Of a stretch of DNA of 64,000 bases, positions 36,678-49,246 are shown in pieces (positions within the stretch are counted from its first letter, which is position 1; each line of letters begins with the position of its first letter). This DNA comes from Tetradesmus obliquus (lineage: Eukaryota; Chlorophyta; Chlorophyceae; Sphaeropleales; Scenedesmaceae): contig CP126195.1 of the NCBI GenBank assembly GCA_030272155.1, positions 2,649,001-2,713,000 of the forward strand, given 5' to 3'. A model generated the notes under the pieces. The model was not told the DNA's origin. It did no database searches and saw only the letters and a program-made list of their open reading frames with translations. The position numbers and the translations under genes are program-made.

Positions 36678-37071
36678 TTTTTTTTTTTTTTTTTTTTTTT
36701 TTGAAGCAAGAAAGTTACAAGGGCTGACCTACATAACTGTGCACTTGCTCCACAAAAAGATCCATTGAGAGAGTGAGGCAACCTGTTCCGCACTCACCCC
36801 ACAGGTCTCTTGTACCAAGAGACGCTGTCACACGATCATGCAGACAGCCCCGTGCGGGGCAGCCCCGAAAGGCATCCAGGACCTGACCGAGTGCCCAGAC
36901 TCCACTAAAATCACAGTCACGCAATGACGTCCTGTGATGTGTGACAGACCGTGACTGGCCCTTGAAACAAAAGCTGTCCATAGTGTAGCTGTCAGCTATC
37001 AATGCATGGTGACTTGCACACCTCTAAAAGCTGCACCTTACAGGCAGCATTACGACACACACACAAGACGC
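36678..37071 (-). mobile_element. LINE 3'-UTR fragment, minus strand (lineage 1, copy b)
   Basis: Same insertion as 34951-35347: identical 5' truncation point, identical extra GA at the junction and the same TTAATCAACA flanks. The T-run is 25 instead of 28. The monomers to its left differ from those left of copy a, so the copy arose by exchange or conversion within the array, not by a second insertion. Confidence 0.92.
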
Positions 37072-37117
37072 GATTAATCAACATAGAACAACTAGTTCAA
37101 ACATTTTTGACAAGGTG

Positions 37118-37180
37118 TTTTTTTTTTTTTTTTTTTTTGAAGCAAGAAAGTTACAAGGGCTGACCTACAAAACTTTGCAC
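37118..37180 (-). mobile_element. Minimal LINE 3'-end cassette, copy 15 (CTACAAAAC variant)
   Basis: T-run of 21; duplicated together with the larger fragment at 36678, as copy 14 was with 34951. Confidence 0.9.
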
Positions 37181-37812
37181 TGACAAGGTGTTGAAGTCCA
37201 CAATCCGTTCGTCCGGCACGGCCGAGTGAGTGCGCCGGGCAAAAAAGCAAGCGCACGGACAATTCGAGGGCCGCTTCCCTTCGCTTTTCCTTTCATCCCC
37301 AATCGTCTAAGAGCATCATATGCATGTGGGTGAAATGTCCGAGCTGAGCCGGACGAGTAGGTATTTTTGGAGGCCCAGCCAAATTCCACTGGCGGTGAAC
37401 CGACACCCGTGCCAACCTGCGTGAGCAGCCAGGTCGCTCCTATGACATTTAATTTTGTTAATGAACATAGAACAACTAGTTCAAACATTTTTGACAAGGT
37501 GTCGAAGTCCACAATCCATTCGTCCGGCACGGCCGAGTGAGTGCGCCGGGCAAAAAAGCAAGCGCACGGACAATTCGAGGGCCGCTTCGCTTCGCTTTTC
37601 CTTTCATCCCCAATCGTCTAAGGGCCTCACATGCATGTGGGTGAAATGTCCGAGCTGAGCCGGACGAGTAGGTATTTTTGGAGGCCCAGCCAAATTCCAC
37701 TGGCGGTGAACCGACACCCGTGCCAACCTGGGTGAGCAGCCAGGTCGCTCCTATGACATTTAATTTTGTTAATCAACATAGAACAACTAGTTCAAACATT
37801 TTTGACAAGGTG

Positions 37813-37876
37813 TTTTTTTTTTTTTTTTTTTTTTGAAGCAAGAAAGTTACAAGGGCTGACCTACATAACTTTGCAC
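37813..37876 (-). mobile_element. Minimal LINE 3'-end cassette, copy 16
   Basis: T-run of 22; usual GAGCATCATATG monomer to its right. Confidence 0.9.
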
Positions 37877-38508
37877 TGACAAGGTGTTGAAGTCCACAAT
37901 CCGTTCGTCCGGCACGGCCGAGTGAGTGCGCCGGGCAAAAAAGCAAGCGCACGGACAATTCGAGGGCCGCTTCGCTTCGCTTTTCCTTTCATCCCCAATC
38001 GTCTAAGAGCATCATATGCATGTGGGTGAAATGTCCGAGCTGAGCCGGACGAGTAGGTATTTTTGGAGGCCCAGCCAAATTCCACTGGCGGTGAACCGAC
38101 ACCCGTGCCAACCTGCGTGAGCAGCCAGGTCGCTCCTATGACATTTAATTTTGTTAATCAACATAGAACAACTAGTTCAAACATTTTTGACAAGGTGTCG
38201 AAGTCCACAATCCATTCGTCCGGCACGGCCGAGTGAGTGCGCCGGGCAAAAAAGCAAGCGCACGGACAATTCGAGGGCCGCTTCGCTTCGCTTTTCCTTT
38301 CATCCCCAATCGTCTAAGGGCCTCACATGCATGTGGGTGAAATGTCCGAGCTGAGCCGGACGAGTAGGTATTTTTGGAGGCCCAGCCAAATTCCACTGGC
38401 GGTGAACCGACACCCGTGCCAACCTGGGTGAGCAGCCAGGTCGCTCCTATGACATTTAATTTTGTTAATCAACATAGAACAACTAGTTCAAACATTTTTG
38501 ACAAGGTG

Positions 38509-38571
38509 TTTTTTTTTTTTTTTTTTTTTGAAGCAAGAAAGTTACAAGGGCTGACCTACATAACTTTGCAC
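38509..38571 (-). mobile_element. Minimal LINE 3'-end cassette, copy 17
   Basis: T-run of 21. The monomer to its right has GGGACTCATATG instead of the usual GAGCATCATATG, a sign of exchange between monomer types within about 120 bp of the cassette. Confidence 0.9.
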
Positions 38572-39514
38572 TGACAAGGTGTTGAAGTCCACAATCCGTT
38601 CGTCCGGCACGGCCGAGTGAGTGCGCCGGGCAAAAAAGCAAGCGCACGGACAATTCGAGGGCCGCTTCGCTTCGCTTTTCCTTTCATCCCCAATCGTCTA
38701 AGGGACTCATATGCATGTGGGTGAAATGTCCGAGCTGAGCCGGACGAGTAGGTATTTTTGGAGGCCCAGCCAAATTCCACTGGCGGTGAACCGACACCCG
38801 TGCCAACCTGCGTGAGCAGCCAGGTCGCTCCTATGACATTTAATTTTGTTAATCAACATAGAACAACTAGTTCAAACATTTTTGACAAGGTGTCGAAGTC
38901 CACAATCCATTCGTCCGGCACGGCCGAGTGAGTGCGCCGGGCAAAAAAGCAAGCGCACGGACAATTCGAGGGCCGCTTCGCTTCGCTTTTCCTTTCATCC
39001 CCAATCGTCTAAGGGACTCATATGCATGTGGGTGAAATGTCCGAGCTGAGCCGGACGAGTAGGTATTTTTGGAGGCCCAGCCAAATTCCACTGGCGGTGA
39101 ACCGACACCCGTGCCAACCTGGGTGAGCAGCCAGGTCGCTCTTATGACATTTAATTTTGTTAATCAACATAGAACAACTAATTCAAACATTTTTGACAAG
39201 GTGTCGAAGTCCACAATCCATTCGTCCGGCACGGCCGAGTGAGTGCGCCGGGCAAAAAAGCAAGCGCACGGACAATTCGAGGGCCGCTTCGCTTCGCTTT
39301 TCCTTTCATCCCCAATCGTCTAAGGGACTCATATGCATGTGGGTGAAATGTCCGAGCTGAGCCGGACGAGTAGTTATTTTTGGAGGCCCAGCCAAATTCC
39401 ACTGGCGGTGAACCGACACCCGTGCCAACCTGGGTGAGCAGCCAGGTCGCTCCTATGACATTTAATTTTGTTAATCAACATAGAACAACTAGTTCAAACA
39501 TTTTTGACAAGGTG

Positions 39515-39575
39515 TTTTTTTTTTTTTTTTTTTGAAGCAAGAAAGTTACAAGGGCTGACCTACATAACTTTGCAC
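39515..39575 (-). mobile_element. Minimal LINE 3'-end cassette, copy 18
   Basis: T-run of 19; GGGACTCATATG type to its right as in copy 17. Confidence 0.9.
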
Positions 39576-39896
39576 TGACAAGGTGTTGAAGTCCACAATC
39601 CGTTCGTCCGGCACGGCCGAGTGAGTGCGCCGGGCAAAAAAGCAAGCGCACGGACAATTCGAGGGCCGCTTCGCTTCGCTTTTCCTTTCATCCCCAATCG
39701 TCTAAGGGACTCATATGCATGTGGGTGAAATGTCCGAGCTGAGCCGGACGAATAGGTATTTTTGGAGGCCCAGCCAAATTCCACTGGCGGTGAACCGACA
39801 CCCGTGCCAACCTGGGTGAGCAGCCAGGTCGCTCCTATGACATTTAATTTTGTTAATCAACATAGAACAACTAGTTCAAACATTTTTGACAAGGTG

Positions 39897-39959
39897 TTTT
39901 TTTTTTTTTTTTTTTTTGAAGCAAGAAAGTTACAAGGGCTGACCTACATAACTTTGCAC
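39897..39959 (-). mobile_element. Minimal LINE 3'-end cassette, copy 19
   Basis: T-run of 21; in the monomer immediately following copy 18 (382 bp apart). Confidence 0.9.
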
Positions 39960-40250
39960 TGACAAGGTGTTGAAGTCCACAATCCGTTCGTCCGGCACGG
40001 CCGAGTGAGTGCGCCGGGCAAAAAAGCAAGCGCACGGACAATTCGAGGGCCGCTTCGCTTCGCTTTTCCTTTCATCCCCAATCGTCTAAGAGCATCATAT
40101 GCATGTGGGTGAAATGTCCGAGCTGAGCCGGACGAGTAGGTATTTTTGGAGGCCCAGCCAAATTCCACTGGCGGTGAACCGACACCCGTGCCAACCTGGG
40201 TGAGCAGCCAGGTCGCTCTTATGACATTTAATTTTGTTAATCAACATAGA

Positions 40251-40469
40251 GCGTGACTTTGATTTTAGTGGAGTCTGGGCACTCGGTCAGGTCCTGGATG
40301 CCTTTCGGGGCTGCCCCGCACGGGGCTGTCTGCATGATCGTGTGACAGCGTCTCTTGGTACAAGAGACCTGTGGGGTGAGTGCGGAACAGGTTGCCTCAC
40401 TCTCTCAATGGATCTTTTTGTGGAGCAAGTGCACAGTTATGTAGGTCAGCCCTTGTAACTTTCTTGCTT

Positions 40470-40509
<40 letters not shown>
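40251..40509 (+). mobile_element. Short LINE 3'-end fragment (lineage 2, copy a)
   Basis: The insert begins GCGTGACTTTGATTTTAG, matching the 3' UTR from near 23312 with one change, and ends in A39 (40471-40509), the longest A-run seen. TCAACATAGA is duplicated at 40241-40250 and 40510-40519. Confidence 0.92.
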
Positions 40510-40512
<3 letters not shown>

Positions 40513-40860
40513 ACATAGAACAACTAGTTCAAACATTTTTGACAAGGTGTCGAAGTCCACAATCCATTCGTCCGGCACGGCCGAGTGAGTGCGCCGGGCA
40601 AAAAAGCAAGCGCACGGACAATTCGAGGGCCGCTTCGCTTCGCTTTTCCTTTCATCCCCAATCGTCTAAGGGCCTCACATGCATGTGGGTGAAATGTCCG
40701 AGCTGAGCCGGACGAGTAGGTATTTTTGGAGGCCCAGCCAAATTCCACTGGCGGTGAACCGACACCCGTGCCAACCTGGGTGAGCAGCCAGGTCGCTCCT
40801 ATGACATTTAATTTTGTTAATCAACATAGAACAACTAGTTCAAACATTTTTGACAAGGTG

Positions 40861-40920
40861 TTTTTTTTTTTTTTTTTTGAAGCAAGAAAGTTACAAGGGC
40901 TGACCTACATAACTTTGCAC
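40861..40920 (-). mobile_element. Minimal LINE 3'-end cassette, copy 20
   Basis: T-run of 18. Confidence 0.9.
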
Positions 40921-41863
40921 TGACAAGGTGTTGAAGTCCACAATCCGTTCGTCCGGCACGGCCGAGTGAGTGCGCCGGGCAAAAAAGCAAGCGCACGGAC
41001 AATTCGAGGGCCGCTTCGCTTCGCTTTTCCTTTCATCCCCAATCGTCTAAGAGCATCATATGCATGTGGGTGAAATGTCCGAGCTGAGCCGGACGAGTAG
41101 GTATTTTTGGAGGCCCAGCCAAATTCCACTGGCGGTGAACCGACACCCGTGCCAACCTGCGTGAGCAGCCAGGTCGCTCCTATGACATTTAATTTTGTTA
41201 ATCAACATAGAACAACTAGTTCAAACATTTTTGACAAGGTGTCGAAGTCCACAATCCATTCGTCCGGCACGGCCGAGTGAGTGCGCCGGGCAAAAAAGCA
41301 AGCGCACGGACAATTCGAGGGCCGCTTCGCTTCGCTTTTCCTTTCATCCCCAATCGTCTAAGGGACTCATATGCATGTGGGTGAAATGTCCGAGCTGAGC
41401 CGGACGAGTAGGTATTTTTGGAGGCCCAGCCAAATTCCACTGGCGGTGAACCGACACCCGTGCCAACCTGGGTGAGCAGCCAGGTCGCTCTTATGACATT
41501 TAATTTTGTTAATCAACATAGAACAACTAATTCAAACATTTTTGACAAGGTGTCGAAGTCCACAATCCATTCGTCCGGCACGGCCGAGTGAGTGCGCCGG
41601 GCAAAAAAGCAAGCGCACGGACAATTCGAGGGCCGCTTCGCTTCGCTTTTCCTTTCATCCCCAATCGTCTAAGGGACTCATATGCATGTGGGTGAAATGT
41701 CCGAGCTGAGCCGGACGAGTAGTTATTTTTGGAGGCCCAGCCAAATTCCACTGGCGGTGAACCGACACCCGTGCCAACCTGGGTGAGCAGCCAGGTCGCT
41801 CCTATGACATTTAATTTTGTTAATCAACATAGAACAACTAGTTCAAACATTTTTGACAAGGTG

Positions 41864-41924
41864 TTTTTTTTTTTTTTTTTTTGAAGCAAGAAAGTTACAA
41901 GGGCTGACCTACATAACTTTGCAC
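41864..41924 (-). mobile_element. Minimal LINE 3'-end cassette, copy 21
   Basis: T-run of 19; GGGACTCATATG monomer type to its right, as in copies 17 and 18. Confidence 0.9.
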
Positions 41925-42245
41925 TGACAAGGTGTTGAAGTCCACAATCCGTTCGTCCGGCACGGCCGAGTGAGTGCGCCGGGCAAAAAAGCAAGCGCAC
42001 GGACAATTCGAGGGCCGCTTCGCTTCGCTTTTCCTTTCATCCCCAATCGTCTAAGGGACTCATATGCATGTGGGTGAAATGTCCGAGCTGAGCCGGACGA
42101 GTAGGTATTTTTGGAGGCCCAGCCAAATTCCACTGGCGGTGAACCGACACCCGTGCCAACCTGGGTGAGCAGCCAGGTCGCTCCTATGACATTTAATTTT
42201 GTTAATCAACATAGAACAACTAGTTCAAACATTTTTGACAAGGTG

Positions 42246-42305
42246 TTTTTTTTTTTTTTTTTTGAAGCAAGAAAGTTACAAGGGCTGACCTACATAACTT
42301 TGCAC
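42246..42305 (-). mobile_element. Minimal LINE 3'-end cassette, copy 22
   Basis: T-run of 18. The pair 41864/42246 repeats the back-to-back arrangement of 39515/39897, so this pair was duplicated as a block together with the following lineage-2 fragment. Confidence 0.9.
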
Positions 42306-42596
42306 TGACAAGGTGTTGAAGTCCACAATCCGTTCGTCCGGCACGGCCGAGTGAGTGCGCCGGGCAAAAAAGCAAGCGCACGGACAATTCGAGGGCCGCT
42401 TCGCTTCGCTTTTCCTTTCATCCCCAATCGTCTAAGAGCATCATATGCATGTGGGTGAAATGTCCGAGCTGAGCCGGACGAGTAGGTATTTTTGGAGGCC
42501 CAGCCAAATTCCACTGGCGGTGAACCGACACCCGTGCCAACCTGCGTGAGCAGCCAGGTCGCTCCTATGACATTTAATTTTGTTAATCAACATAGA

Positions 42597-42841
42597 GCGT
42601 GACTTTGATTTTAGTGGAGTCTGGGCACTCGGTCAGGTCCTGGATGCCTTTCGGGGCTGCCCCGCACGGGGCTGTCTGCATGATCGTGTGACAGCGTCTC
42701 TTGGTACAAGAGACCTGTGGGGTGAGTGCGGAACAGGTTGCCTCACTCTCTCAATGGATCTTTTTGTGGAGCAAGTGCACAGTTATGTAGGTCAGCCCTT
42801 GTAACTTTCTTGCTTCAAAAAAAAAAAAAAAAAAAAAAAAA
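42597..42841 (+). mobile_element. Short LINE 3'-end fragment (lineage 2, copy b)
   Basis: Same 5' junction (CATAGA then GCGTGACTTTG), same TCAACATAGA duplication and the same private change as 40251-40509. The A-run here is 25, against 39 in copy a. Confidence 0.92.
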
Positions 42842-45800
42842 TCAACATAGAACAACTAGTTCAAACATTTTTGACAAGGTGTCGAAGTCCACAATCCATT
42901 CGTCCGGCACGGCCGAGTGAGTGCGCCGGGCAAAAAAGCAAGCGCACGGACAATTCGAGGGCCGCTTCGCTTCGCTTTTCCTTTCATCCCCAATCGTCTA
43001 AGGGACTCATATGCATGTGGGTGAAATGTCCGAGCTGAGCCGGACGAGTAGGTATTTTTGGAGGCCCAGCCAAATTCCACTGGCGGTGAACCGACACCCG
43101 TGCCAACCTGGGTGAGCAGCCAGGTCGCTCTTATGACATTTAATTTTGTTAATCAACATAGAACAACTAGTTCAAACATTTTTGACAAGGTGTCGAAGTC
43201 CACAATCCATTCGTCCGGCACGGCCGAGTGAGTGCGCCGGGCAAAAAAGCAAGCGCACGGACAATTCGAGGGCCGCTTCGCTTCGCTTTTCCTTTCATCC
43301 CCAATCGTCTAAGGGACTCATATGCATGTGGGTGAAATGTCCGAGCTGAGCCGGACGAGTAGGTATTTTTGGAGGCCCAGCCAAATTCCACTGGCGGTGA
43401 ACCGACACCCGTGCCAACCTGCGTGAGCAGCCAGGTCGCTCCTATGACATTTAATTTTGTTAATCAACATAGAACAACTAGTTCAAACATTTTTGACAAG
43501 GTGTCGAAGTCCACAATCCATTCGTCCGGCACGGCCGAGTGAGTGCGCCGGGCAAAAAAGCAAGCGCACGGACAATTCGAGGGCCGCTTCGCTTCGCTTT
43601 TCCTTTCATCCCCAATCGTCTAAGGGACTCATATGCATGTGGGTGAAATGTCCGAGCTGAGCCGGACGAGTAGGTATTTTTGGAGGCCCAGCCAAATTCC
43701 ACTGGCGGTGAACCGACACCCGTGCCAACCTGCGTGAGCAGCCAGGTCGCTCCTATGACATTTAATTTTGTTAATCAACATAGAACAACTAGTTCAAACA
43801 TTTTTGACAAGGTGTCGAAGTCCACAATCCATTCGTCCGGCACGGCCGAGTGAGTGCGCCGGGCAAAAAAGCAAGCGCACGGACAATTCGAGGGCCGCTT
43901 CGCTTCGCTTTTCCTTTCATCCCCAATCGTCTAAGGGACTCATATGCATGTGGGTGAAATGTCCGAGCTGAGCCGGACGAGTAGGTATTTTTGGAGGCCC
44001 AGCCAAATTCCACTGGCGGTGAACCGACACCCGTGCCAACCTGCGTGAGCAGCCAGGTCGCTCCTATGACATTTAATTTTGTTAATCAACATAGAACAAC
44101 TAGTTCAAACATTTTTGACAAGGTGTCGAAGTCCACAATCCATTCGTCCGGCACGGCCGAGTGAGTGCGCCGGGCAAAAAAGCAAGCGCACGGACAATTC
44201 GAGGGCCGCTTCGCTTCGCTTTTCCTTTCATCCCCAATCGTCTAAGGGCCTCATATGCATGTGGGTGAAATGTCCGAGCTGAGCCGGACGAGTAGGTATT
44301 TTTGGAGGCCCAGCCAAATACCACTGGCGGTGAACCGACACCCGTGCCAACCTGGGTGAGCAGCCAGGTCGCTCCTATAACATTTAATTTTGTTAATCAA
44401 CATAGAACAACTAGTTCAAACATTTTTGACAAGGTGTCGAAGTCCACAATCCATTCGTCCGGCACGGCCGAGTGAGTGCGCCGGGCAAAAAAGCAAGCGC
44501 ACGGACAATTCGAGGGCCGCTTCGCTTCGCTTTTCCTTTCATCCCCAATCGTCTAAGGGCCTCATATGCATGTGGGTGAAATGTCCGAGCTGAGCCGGAC
44601 GAGTAGGTATTTTTGGAGGCCCAGCCAAATTCCACTGGCGGTGAACCGACACCCGTGCCAACCTGGGTGAGCAGCCAGGTCGCTCCTATGACATTTAATT
44701 TTGTTAATGAACATAGAACAACTAGTTCAAACATTTTTGACAAGGTGTCGCAGTCCACAATCCATTCGTCCGGCACGGCCGAGTGAGTGCGCCGGGCAAA
44801 AAAGCAAGCGCACGGACAATTCGAGGGCCGCTTCGCTTCGCTTTTACTTTCATCCCTAATCGTCTAAGGGCCTCACATGCATGTGGGTGAAATGTTCGAG
44901 CTGAGCCGGACGAGTAGGTATTTTTGGAGGCCCAGCCAAATTCCACTGGCGGTGAACCGACACCCGTGCCAACCTGCGTGAGCAGCCAGGTCGCTCCTAT
45001 GACATTTAATTTTGTTAATCAACATAGAACAACTAGTTCAAACATTTTTGACAAGGTGTCGAAGTCCACAATCCATTCGTCCGGCACGGCCGAGTGAGTG
45101 CGCCGGGCAAAAAAGCAAGCGCACGGACAATTCGCGGGCCGCTTCGCTTCGCTTTTCCTTTCATCCCCAATCGTCTAAGGGCCTCATATGCATGTGGGTG
45201 AAATGTCCGAGCTGAGCCGGACGAGTAGGTATTTTTGGAGGCCCAGCCAAATTCCACTGGCGGTGAACCGACACCCGTGCCAACCTGGGTGAGCAGCCAG
45301 GTCGCTCTTATGACATTTAATTTTGTTAATCAACATATAACAACTAGTTCAAACATTTTTGACAAGGTGTCGAAGTCCACAATCCATTCGTCCGGCACGG
45401 CCGAGTTAGTGCGCCGGGCAAAAAGGCAAGCGCACGGACAATTCGAGGGCCGCTTCGCTTCGCTTTTCCTTTCATCCCCAATCGTCTAAGGGCCTCATAT
45501 GCATGTGGGTGAAATGTCCGAGCTGAGCCGGACGAGTAGGTATTTTTGGAGGCCCAGCCAAATTCCACTGGCGGTGAACCGACACCCGTGCCAACCTGGG
45601 TGAGCAGCCAGGTCGCTCTTATGACATTTAATTTTGTTAATCAACATAGAACAACTAGTTCAAACATTTTTGACAAGGTGTCGAAGTCCACAATCCATTC
45701 GTCCGGCACGGCCGAGTGAGTGCGCCGGGCAAAAAAGCAAGCGCACGGACAATTCGAGGGCCGCTTCGCTTCGCTTTTCCTTTCATCCCCAATCGTCTAA

Positions 45801-48455
45801 GGGACTCATATGCATGTGGGTGAAATGTCCGAGCTGAGCCGGACGAGTAGGTATTTTTGGAGGCCCAGCCAAATTCCACTGGCGGTGAACCGACACCCGT
45901 GCCAACCTGGGTGAGCAGCCAGGTCGCTCTTATGACATTTAATTTTGTTAATCAACATAGAACAACTAGTTCAAACATTTTTGACAAGGTGTCGAAGTCC
46001 ACAATCCATTCGTCCGGCACGGCCGAGTGAGTACGCCGGGCAAAAAAGCAAGCGCACGGACAATTCGAGGGCCGCTTCGCTTCGCTTTTCCTTTCATCCC
46101 CAATCGTCTAAGGGACTCACATGCATGTGGGTGAAATGTCCGAGCTGAGCCGGACGAGTAGGTATTTTTGGAGGCCCAGCCAAATTCCACTGGCGGTGAA
46201 CCGACACCCGTGCCAACCTGGGTGAGCAGCCAGGTCGCTCCTATGACATTTAATTTTGTTAATCAACATAGAACAACTAGTTCAAACATTTTTGACAAGG
46301 TGTCGAAGTCCACAATCCATTCGTCCGGCACGGCCGAGTGAGTGCGCCGGGCAAAAAAGCAAGCGCACGGACAATTCGAGGGCCGCTTCGCTTCGCTTTT
46401 CCTTTCATCCCCAATCGTCTAAGGGCCTCATATGCATGTGGGTGAAATGTCCGAGCTGAGCCGGACGAGTAGGTATTTTTGGAGGCCCAGACAAATACCA
46501 CTGGCGGTGAACCGACACCCGTGCCAACCTGGGTGAGCAGCCAGGTCGCTCCTGTGACATTTAATTTTGTTAATCAACATAGAACAACTAGTTCAAACAT
46601 TTTTGACAAGGTGTCGAAGTCCACAATCCATTCGTCCGGCACGGCCGAGTGAGTGTGCCGGGCAAAAAAGCAAGCGCACGGACAATTCGAGGGCCGCTTC
46701 GCTTCGCTTTTCCTTTCATCCCCAATCGTCTAAGGGCCTCATATGCATGTGGGTGAAATGTCCGAGCTGAGCCGGACGAGTAGGTATTTTTGGAGGCCCA
46801 GCCAAATTCCACTGGCGGTGAACCGACACCCGTGCCAACCTGGGTGAGCAGCCAGGTCACTCTTATGACATTTAATTTTGTTAATCAACATAGAACAACT
46901 AGTTCAAACATTTTTGACAAGGTGTCGAAGTCCACAATCCATTCGTCCGGCACGGCCGAGTGAGTGCGCCGGGCAAAAAAGCAAGCGCACGGACAATTCG
47001 AGGGCCGCTTCGCTTCGCTTTTCCTTTCATCCCCAATCGTCTAAGGGACTCACATGCATGTGGGTGAAATGTCCGAGCTGAGCCGGACGAGTAGGTATTT
47101 TTGGAGGCCCAGCCAAATTCCACTGGCGGTGAACCGACACCCGTGCCAACCTGGGTGAGCAGCCAGGTCGCTCCTATGACATTTAATTTTGTTAATCAAC
47201 ATAGAACAACTAGTTCAAACATTTTTGACAAGGTGTCGAAGTCCACAATCCATTCGTCCGGCACGGCCGAGTGAGTGCGCCGGGCAAAAAAGCAAGCGCA
47301 CGGACAATTCGAGGGCCGCTTCGCTTCGCTTTTCCTTTCATCCCCAATCGTCTAAGGGCCTCATATGCATGTGGGTGAAATGTCCGAGCTGAGCCGGACG
47401 AGTAGGTATTTTTGGAGGCCCAGACAAATACCACTGGCGGTGAACCGACACCCGTGCCAACCTGGGTGAGCAGCCAGGTCGCTCCTGTGACATTTAATTT
47501 TGTTAATCAACATAGAACAACTAGTTCAAACATTTTTGACAAGGTGTCGAAGTCCACAATCCATTCGTCCGGCACGGCCGAGTGAGTGTGCCGGGCAAAA
47601 AAGCAAGCGCACGGACAATTCGAGGGCCGCTTCGCTTCGCTTTTCCTTTCATCCCCAATCGTCTAAGGGCCTCATATGCATGTGGGTGAAATGTCCGAGC
47701 TGAGCCGGACGAGTAGGTATTTTTGGAGGCCCAGCCAAATTCCACTGGCGGTGAACCGACACCCGTGCCAACCTGGGTGAGCAGCCAGGTCGCTCTTATG
47801 ACATTTAATTTTGTTAATCAACATAGAACAACTAGTTCAAACATTTTTGACAAGGTGTCGAAGTCCACAATCCATTCGTCCGGCACGGCCGAGTGAGTGC
47901 GCCGGGCAAAAAAGCAAGCGCACGGACAATTCGAGGGCCGCTTCGCTTCGCTTTTCCTTTCATCCCCAATCGTCTAAGGGACTCACATGCATGTGGGTGA
48001 AATGTCCGAGCTGAGCCGGACGAGTAGGTATTTTTGGAGGCCCAGCCAAATTCCACTGGCGGTGAACCGACACCCGTGCCAACCTGGGTGAGCAGCCAGG
48101 TCGCTCCTATGACATTTAATTTTGTTAATCAACATAGAACAACTAGTTCAAGCATTTTTGACAAGGTGTCGAAGTCCACAATCCATTCGTCCGGCACGGC
48201 CGAGTGAGTGCGCCGGGCAAAAAAGCAAGCGCACGGACAATTCGAGGGCCGCTTCGCTTCGCTTTTCCTTTCATCCCCAATCGTCTAAGGGCCTCATATG
48301 CATGTGGGTGAAATGTCCGAGCTGAGCCGGACGAGTAGGTATTTTTGGAGGCCCAGACAAATACCACTGGCGGTGAACCGACACCCGTGCCAACCTGGGT
48401 GAGCAGCCAGGTCGCTCCTGTGACATTTAATTTTGTTAATCAACATAGAACAACA
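42842..48455 (+). repeat. 311-bp satellite array, segment 7
   Basis: Eighteen uninterrupted monomers without any LINE cassette, the longest such run downstream of 23.6 kb. Private changes include GTCGCAGTCC (about 44748), TTCGCGGGCC (about 45131) and GCCGAGTTAGTG with AAAAAGGCAAG (about 45402-45428). No gene is seen. Confidence 0.96.
45945..48440 (+). repeat. 933-bp trimeric higher-order repeat
   Basis: Three monomer types alternate in fixed order: one with GGGACTCACATG (46115, 47047, 47980), one with CCCAGACAAATACC (about 46485, 47418, 48351) and one with GAGTGTGCCGGG (about 46650, 47583). Each recurs at 933 bp, three times the monomer. The order continues on the far side of the LINE at 48456, where the next monomer again has GAGTGTGCCGGG (49319). 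Confidence 0.85.
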
Positions 48456-49246
48456 TGGCATGTGAGTGATGGGTTGGGCACGGGTATAGGTGGCGTGGTG
48501 GTCTGTTTTGACGGCTCGGGCAGGATATGCAATGCATTCGTTGGAGTAGTGGTTGTCGTTCCTCGTTGTGATGTGTTGCAAAATAGAATGGCAAAGGCTA
48601 AGTTGATGGCTGGGTTACGTTATGTATGCATGCGCGTGGGTAGCAGAGTATGATTATGTGCGCAGGCATGTGCTGATAAGTTTGCGTGTGTGTATATGTG
48701 TGTCTGTGTTGGTGTCATTTTTTTTACATATTGCCACATGTCTCATAGGGGTATGTTCGGTCAATAGCAGGATGTGCTTTGCATGAAGTGGAGAGTCTAT
48801 GAATAGACAGGTGGCGATTGTCTGTGTCGACAATCAGTCACCTATAAATAGGCGTCTTGTGTGTGTGTCGTAATGCTGCCTGTAAGGTGCAGCTTTTAGA
48901 GGTGTGCAAGTCACCATGCATTGATAGCTGACAGCTACACTATGGACAGCTTTTGTTTCAAGGGCCAGTCACGGTCTGTCACACATCACAGGACGTCATT
49001 GCGTGACTGTGATTTTAGTGGAGTCTGGGCACTCGGTCAGGTCCTGGATGCCTTTCGGGGCTGCCCCGCACGGGGCTGTCTGCATGATCGTGTGACAGCG
49101 TCTCTTGGTACAAGAGACCTGTGGGGTGAGTGCGGAACAGGTTGCCTCACTCTCTCAATGGATCTTTTTGTGGAGCAAGTGCACAGTTATGTAGGTCAGC
49201 CCTTGTAACTTTCTTGCTTCAAAAAAAAAAAAAAAAAAAAAAAAAA
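48456..49246 (+). mobile_element. LINE 3'-UTR copy with poly(A)
   Basis: The insert starts at TGGCATGTGAGTG, the last codons and stop of the LINE ORF, covers the whole 3' UTR and ends in A26. ACATAGAACAAC is repeated at both ends. Its sequence is nearly the same as 22770-23559; a visible difference is GGGGCTGCCCC against GGGGTTGCCCC. It therefore belongs to the same young subfamily. Confidence 0.93.

Larger units (their letters stand above)
37072..40250 (+). repeat. 311-bp satellite array, segment 5
   Basis: A segment unusually dense in LINE cassettes (five). Spacings of 695 bp occur twice in a row (37118, 37813, 38509), and one neighbouring pair (39515, 39897) has no plain monomer between. 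No gene is seen. Confidence 0.95.
40510..42596 (+). repeat. 311-bp satellite array, segment 6
   Basis: About six monomers, three with cassettes. No gene is seen. Confidence 0.95.
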
